Shown in pieces: positions 1 to 4,368 of a stretch of 5,260 nt of DNA. Position numbers and translations under genes: made by a program. Within the stretch, counting starts at the first letter, position 1. Each line of letters begins with the position of its first letter. The stretch is from Treponema sp. (GTDB lineage Bacteria > Spirochaetota > Spirochaetia > Treponematales > Breznakiellaceae): contig JAISOQ010000222.1 in assembly GCA_031275515.1 (NCBI GenBank), positions 1-5,260 of the forward strand, written 5' to 3'. The notes beneath the pieces were generated by a model, which saw only the letters and a list, made by a program, of their open reading frames with translations, was not told the DNA's origin and ran no database searches.

Positions 1-620
1 CTGAGGGAGCGCAGGGTAATCAGGCCGAATACCAGGGATATGAAGGCCAGGACGGCTACGGTCGGCAGCCAGCCCGCGGAAAAGGAAAACCCAAGGGCCG
101 CAAAAGCCCCGGGCAATACCGCGGGAAGCACATTGCCCAGGCAGATGCCGCCGGTGTTGATCAGGGAACTTAAACCGCGGATCCGGGTGCGCTCATCGTA
201 ATCCTCGGTAATCTCCGCGACAACCGCGTAGTAGGGAATGGTATAGGTCGTATAGCTCAGCCAAAAGACGATGGTGACAAGCACATAGTAAACAAACTTG
301 ATCCCCCCGGAAGTTTCTCCGGGAAAAGTAACAAACGCGGCCACAGAGCAAAGGGCCAGGGGAAAGAGGGCCCGTGCCATAAACCTGCGCTTGTCCGCCC
401 CGGGCCGGTCGGATAAAAAGCCGAGCACAGGATCGGCCACCGCGTCCAGAAATACGGAGATCAGGCTTACCGTACCGGCCAGGGCCGGCTTCAGCCCCGC
501 CACGGAAGTCAGGAAAACCAAATAATAGGTAAAGTACATATTGTAGATTAGAGATTCGGTGATGATCCCCGACGCGTATCCCAAGGTCCGCCTGCTGCCG
601 AGGGTGTATTTCTTTTCCAT
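1..620 (-). CDS. GPH-family sugar:cation symporter (MFS), N-terminal 206 residues; 3' end outside window
   Basis: Inner-membrane transporter of the glycoside-pentoside-hexuronide:cation symporter family (MelB/XynB-like). Translation from the ATG at 620-618 gives MEKKYTLGSRRTLGYASG and stays open to the window edge. About six hydrophobic segments are visible, at roughly residues 14-40, 48-70, 81-99, 107-134, 153-176 and 184-203. Helix II carries LDAVADPVLGFLSDR; D59 and D63 match the spacing of the paired aspartates that bind the coupling cation in MelB (Asp55/Asp59). The loop after helix IV reads IPYYAVVAEITEDYDERTR, the usual GPH signature. An AGGAGG lies 7 nt before the ATG, which fixes the start. 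The gene begins 11 bp after the kinase stop, so the two are surely cotranscribed. Substrate is not readable; the kinase partner suggests a pentose, ketose or glycoside. About half the protein is missing because the window ends. Confidence 0.93.
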   Translation of the reverse strand, partial: MEKKYTLGSRRTLGYASGIITESLIYNMYFTYYLVFLTSVAGLKPALAGTVSLISVFLDAVADPVLGFLSDRPGADKRRFMARALFPLALCSVAAFVTFPGETSGGIKFVYYVLVTIVFWLSYTTYTIPYYAVVAEITEDYDERTRIRGLSSLINTGGICLGNVLPAVLPGAFAALGFSFSAGWLPTVAVLAFISLVFGLITLRSL

Positions 621-627
621 AACTATT

Positions 628-633
628 CCTCCT
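628..633 (-). promoter_or_regulatory. Shine-Dalgarno of the transporter overlapping the kinase stop codon
   Basis: On the minus strand the sequence AGGAGG lies 7 nt upstream of the transporter ATG, and two of its bases fall inside the TAG stop codon of the kinase (634-632). Ribosomes finishing the kinase therefore terminate on the initiation site of the transporter, an arrangement that favours translational coupling. The overlap is seen directly; coupling is inference. Confidence 0.85.
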
Positions 634-2230
634 ATTCCGGCCGCGAATTTAAAAGGGCAAAGCTCTTTTTATTGTCCCTGTACAGGGACTTGAACACCAG
701 GTAATTCCGGTCATGGACAAGTTTATTTTCCTTTATCGGGGTGTAGGCCGTGTAGGGGGGGAGCAGGGTTTTGGCATCTTCGATGGAGGGTATCTTGCCC
801 AGCCCCGCGGCGATCACTATGGCCGCGCCAAAGGAACCGGAATTCTGGGGATTGGGCAGGACCAGGACCCTGCGGCCCAGAACGTCCGCCAGGATCTGGC
901 AGATCACCGAAGACAGGGCGCCGCCGCCGGAGACCATGACGCTGTCCGAAATTTTTACCCGCTTCTCTTCCGCCTCCAGCGCCAGACGGCAATGGTAGCA
1001 GATCCCTTCAATAACAGCTCGGATAAGGGCGGACTTGCCGGTCTCCAGGCCGATGTTGAAAAATATCCCCCGGGCGTTGGGGTCCTCAAAGGGGCAGCGG
1101 TTGCCGTGAAGCCAGGGGGTAAATATAACGCCCCCGCTCCCTGCGGGAACGCGGCTTACCACTTCGCAGAGGTAGTCGTAGAGGTTCATGTAGACCTTTT
1201 CAAGGGATTCGGTGACGTTCTTTTTTTCGAGGTATATCCCAATCTCGTCCAGGGCAAGGTGATCTTTGACCCACTCAAGGCACTTGGCCGCGGTTTCGAT
1301 CTCCGCAAAATAATGGAACCGGCCCGGCTGGGGCCCGATAATAGACGCAATCCGGGAATCTATGTCCAGAATCTGCCTGTCTATGAGGGTGGACACCCAG
1401 CCCGAGGTTCCAAGGTACACATAGGTATCCCCCAGCTCAGTGGCGCCGGTCCCCACGCCGATAAGGACCGCGTCCCCCCCTCCCCCGTATACCGGAGCGC
1501 CCTCTTTAAGGCCCAATTGTTCCGCGGCCCGGGATCCAAGGCGCCCCGCGGAATCGCTTGATTTGATGAGGGGCGGCAGGTGGTCCGGATTTACCCCGAG
1601 CATTTTACAGATCGGAGGGCACCAGCCCTCTTTGCCGGGACGCACGTCGTACAACATAGTGGCATAGGCGGAATCATGGGTCATGCACATGTTTCCCGTC
1701 ATGCGGGCAATAAGATATTCCTTGGCGTCCAGCCATTTGCAGACCCGGCTGAAATTTTCCGGCTCGTTTTCCCTGACCCAGTTGTACTTCCACACGGGGT
1801 CCTTGACGCTGGCGGCCATCGCCTTGGTAAAGGCCAGGGAAACAAGCAGTTTTCTTACGTTGAGGCCGCCTATGGCGAAACCGCCGCTTATGCCCTTTGC
1901 GTGCTGGCGCTGGGCCCGGGAGTCAAGGTAGCTCATGGCCCGGCGGACGGGCCTTCCCTCACTGTCCACCAGGACCAGGCACTGCATCTGGGAGCAGAAG
2001 GAGAGGGCCTCCACATCTTCCCCCCGGATGCCCGCCTTTTTGATCACTTCCCTGCTTGTCGAGCAGACAGCCTGCCACCATTCCTCCGGGTCCTGCTCAA
2101 CCCCGCCGTTTTCCAGCGTATACAGGCCGTATCCGGCATAGGCGCTTTCCGCCAGTTCCAGCTTGCCGCTAATGCTGAACAGACAGGTTTTTAGGCCCGT
2201 GGTTCCCACGTCATAGGTTAAAGCGTACAT
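632..2230 (-). CDS. FGGY-family carbohydrate kinase (xylulokinase-like)
   Basis: A 532-residue cytoplasmic sugar kinase that would transfer phosphate from ATP to a sugar such as a ketopentose. Visible landmarks in order: the N-terminal phosphate loop YDVGTTGLKT (6-15); SQMQ (80-83), where XylB has GQMH; YLDSRAQRQ (101-109) with the conserved Asp; GGGGDAVLIGVGTG (249-262), whose D253 is the expected catalytic base; the second phosphate loop YLGTSGWVS (272-280); the FGGY-typical FTPWLHGNRCPFEDPNARG (370-388); VIEGICYHCRLALEA (406-420); and the adenosine motif VSGGGALSS (433-441). All key motifs are intact. It is somewhat longer than E. coli XylB (484 residues), partly through a C-terminal tail. 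The ATG at 2230 is right because the phosphate loop begins at residue 6, and an AAGGGGG lies 9 nt upstream. The His-to-Gln change at position 83 in the substrate half means the substrate may not be xylulose, so no symbol is given. The promoter must lie in the repeat-rich 244-bp gap after the TetR gene. Confidence 0.94.
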   Translation of the reverse strand: MYALTYDVGTTGLKTCLFSISGKLELAESAYAGYGLYTLENGGVEQDPEEWWQAVCSTSREVIKKAGIRGEDVEALSFCSQMQCLVLVDSEGRPVRRAMSYLDSRAQRQHAKGISGGFAIGGLNVRKLLVSLAFTKAMAASVKDPVWKYNWVRENEPENFSRVCKWLDAKEYLIARMTGNMCMTHDSAYATMLYDVRPGKEGWCPPICKMLGVNPDHLPPLIKSSDSAGRLGSRAAEQLGLKEGAPVYGGGGDAVLIGVGTGATELGDTYVYLGTSGWVSTLIDRQILDIDSRIASIIGPQPGRFHYFAEIETAAKCLEWVKDHLALDEIGIYLEKKNVTESLEKVYMNLYDYLCEVVSRVPAGSGGVIFTPWLHGNRCPFEDPNARGIFFNIGLETGKSALIRAVIEGICYHCRLALEAEEKRVKISDSVMVSGGGALSSVICQILADVLGRRVLVLPNPQNSGSFGAAIVIAAGLGKIPSIEDAKTLLPPYTAYTPIKENKLVHDRNYLVFKSLYRDNKKSFALLNSRPE

Positions 2231-2370
2231 GACCTCGTACCCCCTTTGCCGTTATCCGAAAGTCCGGTTTAACAGGCCGAATGCCGGGTTTATGTTGGGC
2301 GCATCCGGCGCTACGCACCGGACCGGGCTTTCCGGGGCTCCGCGCGTCCGCGCTCCGGCCGCCGCGTTGC

Positions 2371-2439
2371 GGCGTCTGCGCAGACCCTCCGGGTCTGACC
2401 GCCCCTGTGGGGCGACACCCCTCCAATCCCTTGCGCGGC
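2371..2439. repeat. 69-bp palindromic direct repeat, copy A
   Basis: Matches 3171-3239 at 68 of 69 positions in the same orientation; the only difference is G2410 versus A3210. It contains a perfect 12-bp palindrome GTCTGCGCAGAC (2374-2385), a 7-bp hairpin CAGACCC-TCC-GGGTCTG (2381-2397) overlapping it, and a 5-bp hairpin GCCCC-TGT-GGGGC (2401-2413) that the G/A difference weakens in copy B. Just to the left, CGCCGC-GTT-GCGGCG (2360-2374) adds another hairpin that copy B lacks. The minus strand carries GGTCAGACCC, shared with the palindromes around the transposase-like gene. It lies between the TetR stop and the kinase start. It looks like a REP/BIME-type dispersed element; genome-wide copy number cannot be seen here. 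Confidence 0.9.
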
Positions 2440-2474
2440 AACCTTTTGTCAATCATAAACCGGCAAATGTAAAA

Positions 2475-3128
2475 TTACTGTGCGGAAAAAGCCGCCCTTA
2501 TAAATTTCAAAAAATTTTTTATCACATCCTCGTCCCTGCGAAACACGCCCTTGCCGGCATAGACCATAAAGCGTTCCTGATAGTATTCACAGGCATAGGA
2601 AAATTGCAGCATCACAAAAAGGTTGTCCAAAAAACAGGCAAAGAGCTTTGGATCGGCGTCCCGGCGGATACTGCCGTTTTTCTGTCCCTGGCGGATAAGC
2701 GCGGTGTAGGCACGGGCGGAAACGCCTTCCAGATCCCTCGACAAACGCCTTGCCAGGGGCGAATTACCCTCCGCGGCGATTTCGTTATAAAGGCGTATAA
2801 GCTCCGCGTTCTGCCGGGAATGCCGCTGTATAAGCCGGGCGATCCTTTCCGCCTTGGAAAAAAGATCCCCCTCCGAGCGGAGAACATCCTTCAGGACATC
2901 TTCCAGGGCATTAATGCCCAGCCGGATGCAGGATAAAAAAAAATTTTCTTTTGATGAAAAATATTTATAAAGGGAACCTACACTGATCCCCGCTTTTTTT
3001 GCGATGCTGCCGACGCTCGCCTGATCAAAACCTTTATTGGCAAACTCGGCTGTGGCGGCGGCAATGATGCGGGAACGTTTGTCCGCGGAGATTCTGTTAA
3101 AGGCTTCCTTGTGAAATGAACCGGTCAT
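2475..3128 (-). CDS. TetR/AcrR-family transcriptional regulator
   Basis: A 217-residue DNA-binding repressor-type protein. The N-terminal TetR domain is clear: SADKRSRIIAAATAEFANKG (helix 1, about residues 14-33), then VGSIAKKAGISVGSLYKYFS (about 39-58), the helix-turn-helix, then SKENFF. The rest is an all-helical ligand-binding/dimerisation region (about 65-217) with no recognisable ligand motif. The frame stays open up to an ATG at 3293, which would add 55 residues, but that extension is largely a translation of repeat copy B, so the ATG at 3128, giving normal TetR length, is preferred. No good Shine-Dalgarno precedes 3128. A weak TTGTGT (3159-3164), 17 nt, TATCCT (3136-3141) would start a transcript almost at the ATG, so leaderless translation is possible but speculative. 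The gene precedes the kinase/transporter operon in the same direction and may control it; a role at other loci is equally open. Confidence 0.92.
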   Translation of the reverse strand: MTGSFHKEAFNRISADKRSRIIAAATAEFANKGFDQASVGSIAKKAGISVGSLYKYFSSKENFFLSCIRLGINALEDVLKDVLRSEGDLFSKAERIARLIQRHSRQNAELIRLYNEIAAEGNSPLARRLSRDLEGVSARAYTALIRQGQKNGSIRRDADPKLFACFLDNLFVMLQFSYACEYYQERFMVYAGKGVFRRDEDVIKNFLKFIRAAFSAQ

Positions 3129-3170
3129 TAAGAACAGGATACGTCGGAACGGGAAAAAACACAAGCGTTC

Positions 3171-3239
3171 GGCGTCTGCGCAGACCCTCCGGGTCTGACC
3201 GCCCCTGTGAGGCGACACCCCTCCAATCCCTTGCGCGGC
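3171..3239. repeat. 69-bp palindromic direct repeat, copy B
   Basis: Second copy of the repeat at 2371-2439, same orientation, offset exactly 800 bp, with one mismatch (A3210). It keeps the 12-bp palindrome GTCTGCGCAGAC and the CAGACCC-TCC-GGGTCTG hairpin, but the GCCCC/GGGGC hairpin is weakened to GCCCC/GAGGC. It ends 43 bp upstream of the preferred TetR start, so it sits in the regulator's promoter region and creates the spurious 5' extension of its reading frame. The two copies form direct repeats around the whole TetR gene. Confidence 0.9.
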
Positions 3240-3344
3240 TAACGCCCAATGGAGGCTAAGCTTGACCCAAAAAATTTGATGAGAAGAATTCATTTTCCCA
3301 TTTTTTTGTAATTTTTTTGCATCTTAATTGAAGCAAAACGCCGA
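3240..3344. other. AT-rich gap between TetR region and the transposase-like gene
   Basis: This short stretch contains two T-runs of seven (in 3300-3319) and no gene. The change from GC-rich repeat to AT-rich sequence is abrupt at about 3245. It must hold any promoter for the plus-strand gene at 3365, but no convincing -35/-10 pair is visible on either strand. Confidence 0.5.
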
Positions 3345-3354
3345 GTCAGACCCC
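3345..3354 (+). repeat. REP-like GTCAGACCCC site upstream of the transposase-like gene
   Basis: GTCAGACCCC followed by TATTAT lies 10 bp before the ATG at 3365. The same ten bases recur at 3743-3752 inside the gene's 3' end, followed there by CTAATG, and GTCAGACCC is present on the minus strand of both 69-bp repeats. A palindrome core on each side of a Y1-transposase-type gene is the arrangement expected of REP elements and their RAYT proteins. Confidence 0.7.
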
Positions 3355-3364
3355 TATTATTTAT

Positions 3365-3826
3365 ATGAGGAAATTACGTGTACTCCAACAGGGTGTTTGG
3401 TACGAAATCCGCACCCTCATCAACAACCGGGAACTCCTGTTCCGGGAAAAAAAGGCCCGGGAGATTTTTCGCCGGGTGTTTCGGGAGACGAAGCAGAGGT
3501 TTGCCTTCGAGATTCAGGGGCTGCGATTTGAAGGCAATCTGCTTACGTTTTATATCAGGCCGGAAGACGGGCTGCAGCTTCCCCAAATAATGCAGTGGAT
3601 GAAGCAGACCTTCGCGCAGCGGTACAACCGGGCGATGGGAAGGACGGGGCACATCTGGGGGGACCGGTACTGGTCGCGGATACTGGAAGGCGAACCGCCG
3701 GAAGAAGAAACCGGCGGGCGCGCGGCGGTCTCGAATACCGGGGTCAGACCCCCTAATGGGAAAAACGAAGGGCCCCCCGGTTTTTCGCCCATTCCCCCCC
3801 GTCCAGCCGCCCCCGCACCCGACTAA
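3365..3826 (+). CDS. REP-associated (RAYT/IS200-like) Y1 transposase homologue lacking the HUH histidines
   Basis: A 153-residue protein with the order and spacing of RAYT proteins: start MRKLRVLQQGVWYEIRT (1-17), NNREL (20-24), a helix FREKKAREIFRRVFRETKQRF (26-46), a beta hairpin ending in FYIRP (62-66), a helix LPQIMQWMKQTFAQRYNR (72-89) and GRTGHIWGDRYWS (92-104). In active members the strand reads roughly PNHxHLLIRP; aligned on IRP, the two His become L59 and T61 while N58 stays. The helix that normally reads about QRYxxYxNR has F83 at the first Tyr and R86 at the second; Y87 is displaced by one. Strand nicking by the usual HUH/Tyr chemistry therefore seems lost, although the fold, possibly including palindrome binding, looks maintained. 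Residues from about 110 on are low-complexity, Pro/Gly-rich and translated from palindromic repeats. No Shine-Dalgarno is visible; the start is chosen on the conserved N-terminus. It could be a domesticated REP-binding protein or a dead relic. Confidence 0.78.
   Translation: MRKLRVLQQGVWYEIRTLINNRELLFREKKAREIFRRVFRETKQRFAFEIQGLRFEGNLLTFYIRPEDGLQLPQIMQWMKQTFAQRYNRAMGRTGHIWGDRYWSRILEGEPPEEETGGRAAVSNTGVRPPNGKNEGPPGFSPIPPRPAAPAPD
3695..3717. repeat. Inverted repeat in the 3' part of the transposase-like gene
   Basis: CCGCCGG, nine bases, CCGGCGG: a perfect 7-bp stem placed just where the recognisable transposase domain ends. It is the first of four inverted repeats in the next 155 bp. Confidence 0.7.
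3740..3752. repeat. GGGGTCAGACCCC palindrome inside the 3' end of the transposase-like gene
   Basis: A perfect 6-bp inverted repeat with one central base. It is the downstream partner of the site at 3345-3354 and is read in frame as Gly-Val-Arg-Pro (residues 126-129). By analogy with REP/RAYT units it would mark the right boundary of the mobile or ancestral element, leaving the last 25 codons as sequence added from beyond that boundary. Confidence 0.75.
3755..3793. repeat. Long imperfect hairpin following the right-hand palindrome
   Basis: AATGGG-AAAAAC pairs with GTTTTT-CG-CCCATT: two 6-bp stems separated by a 2-nt bulge, with a GC-rich 13-nt loop. It begins 2 bp after the GGGGTCAGACCCC palindrome. 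Imperfect hairpins with a bulge at element ends are the type of structure bound by Y1 transposases. It lies inside the open reading frame, so selection may be on the DNA or RNA structure more than on these residues. Confidence 0.65.
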
Positions 3827-3849
3827 GCGGCGGTAAGCCGCCGCCTTAG
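3823..3849. repeat. Strong hairpin over the stop codon of the transposase-like gene
   Basis: CTAAGCGGCGG-TAAG-CCGCCGCCTTAG folds into an 11-bp stem with a single bulged C and a 4-nt loop. The left arm contains the TAA stop codon (3824-3826). No T-run follows on the plus strand, so a classic rho-independent terminator is not supported; it may protect the 3' end of the mRNA or be another REP-like palindrome. Confidence 0.65.
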
Positions 3850-4083
3850 CCCCGCATCAACCACCTTTCCCGCCCTGGGCCGAAGCGTTCGGGGGAAAGA
3901 TCCGCCCTGATCCGGACAATGAAGCTGAACTGCGGGTCAAGCCGGGGTGCGGGGAAAGGGCTGTGGGCGTTATACGGAAACCAGAAGTTTATACAAAGCT
4001 ATTGCACAAAATCTCCAAAAATACTACATTATTTCCATGTTTGCGACATCGGCAGCCAACAAGACAGAACACGCCCCCCTCCC
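3850..4083. other. Gene-poor region; possible decayed coding sequence
   Basis: No convincing gene. One plus-strand frame is open from 3837 to 4148 without an ATG, and its stretch 3879-3960 has a protein-like composition (for example EAFGGKIRPDPDNEAELR), so it may be the remnant of a broken gene. All three plus frames are open over about 4000-4140, so openness alone says little. From about 3965 the base composition turns AT-richer. The minus strand of this region is what the promoter at 4137-4167 would transcribe. Confidence 0.35.
3989..4072 (-). CDS. Possible 27-residue Cys-rich small ORF downstream of a strong promoter
   Basis: On the minus strand a GTG at 4072 opens 27 codons ending in TAA at 3989. 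A GGGAGG lies 5 nt upstream, directly after a perfect hairpin, and about 70 nt upstream of the GTG is the near-consensus promoter at 4137-4167. The product starts MFCLVGCRCRKHGNN, ends in a hydrophobic segment, and has four Cys (residues 3, 7, 9, 23). Not recognised; no function proposed. Promoter, leader and ribosome site in the right order are the only support; a non-coding RNA or chance frame is equally possible. Confidence 0.22.
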   Translation of the reverse strand: MFCLVGCRCRKHGNNVVFLEILCNSFV

Positions 4084-4125
4084 GGAGTTTGCGGAGCAAA
4101 CTCCAAGGCGAAACCTGCGGTTTCG
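4084..4125. repeat. Two adjacent perfect hairpins
   Basis: GGAGTTTGC-GGA-GCAAACTCC (4084-4104, 9-bp stem, 3-nt loop) and CGAAACC-TGC-GGTTTCG (4109-4125, 7-bp stem, 3-nt loop) are separated by 4 bp. Neither is followed by a T-run in either direction. Relative to the minus-strand promoter they would occupy about the first 47 nt of the transcript, which would make a structured 5' leader. They could alternatively be a further dispersed REP-type element. Confidence 0.75.
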
Positions 4126-4136
4126 TCTCGGCTCCC

Positions 4137-4167
4137 ATTATACTCTAACAAAACGTCATCGTGTCAA
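4137..4167 (-). promoter_or_regulatory. Near-consensus sigma-70 promoter, minus strand
   Basis: The minus strand reads TTGACA (4167-4162), 19 nt, TATAAT (4142-4137): both hexamers match the consensus perfectly, although the spacer is 2 nt longer than the optimum. Transcription would start near 4130 and run leftwards through the two hairpins at 4125-4084 into a region without a known gene. It points against the transposase-like gene, so its transcript could be antisense to that gene's 3' end if not terminated. Confidence 0.6.
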
Positions 4168-4257
4168 GTACTTAGCGCCTGTATTCCCGCTTTTTTGTGA
4201 AGACGAACTGAAAGTTTGTCCGTTTCCCCCGTTTTTTTGGCAAAAACAACTCATCTG

Positions 4258-4345
4258 TTGGCTGATTCAGCGCGCCCGGGGGCTGATTCAAGTTCACCGT
4301 TGGCAGATTCAACGCAGCCGTTGGCTGATTCAAGTTGAATCTGCC
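4258..4345. repeat. Four 21-bp repeats built on TTGGCTGATTCA, plus an inverted copy
   Basis: The 12-mer TTGGCTGATTCA begins at 4258, 4279 (GGGGCTGATTCA), 4300 (TTGGCAGATTCA) and 4321, an exact 21-bp period; the 9 bases between cores are less conserved. An inverted copy GTTGAATCTGCC at 4334-4345 is the perfect complement of unit 3 (GGCAGATTCAAC, 4302-4313), giving a 12-bp stem with a 20-nt loop. In units 1, 2 and 4 the core contains the pseudo-palindrome TGATTCA. The array ends 13 bp before the ribosome binding site of the pseudogene. It may be an operator array (21 bp is two helical turns) or a minisatellite; in one frame it reads as a 7-residue repeat, but no credible gene uses that frame. 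Confidence 0.85.
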
Positions 4346-4368
4346 TGAAAAATATAGACAAGGAGGAC

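Noticed and set aside
713..1561. 282-codon open frame on the plus strand
   Set aside because: Antisense shadow of the kinase; the minus strand encodes all FGGY motifs here, and this product has no recognisable domain or ribosome site.
1580..2194. 204-codon open frame on the plus strand
   Set aside because: Antisense to the N-terminal half of the kinase; a consequence of GC-rich codon use.
2447..2452. Perfect TTGACA on the minus strand upstream of the kinase
   Set aside because: At 16-18 nt spacing the next bases are GGATTG-like inside repeat A, not a -10 box. A -10 lost to repeat insertion is conceivable but cannot be shown.
2211..2456. 81-codon minus-strand frame overlapping the kinase start
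   Set aside because: Mostly translated repeat copy A; overlaps the secure kinase start in another frame.
2229..2936. 235-codon plus-strand frame spanning the intergenic repeats and the TetR gene
   Set aside because: Its first part translates the palindromic repeat and the rest is the TetR complement; no motif.
3128..3293. Extended 272-residue start for the TetR protein
   Set aside because: The added 55 residues derive largely from repeat copy B and are outside the TetR family layout.
3823..3849. Rho-independent terminator for the transposase-like gene
   Set aside because: The stem is strong but no T-run follows; kept only as a hairpin.
4258..4345. CRISPR-like array
   Set aside because: Core is only 12 bp with 9-bp gaps, no spacer-sized unique sequences and no cas genes nearby.
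3947..4348. 133-codon plus-strand frame ending in a 7-residue repeat (WLIQ type)
   Set aside because: No ribosome site, composition unlike the neighbouring genes, and it reads through the hairpins and tandem DNA repeat; periodicity comes from the 21-bp DNA repeat.
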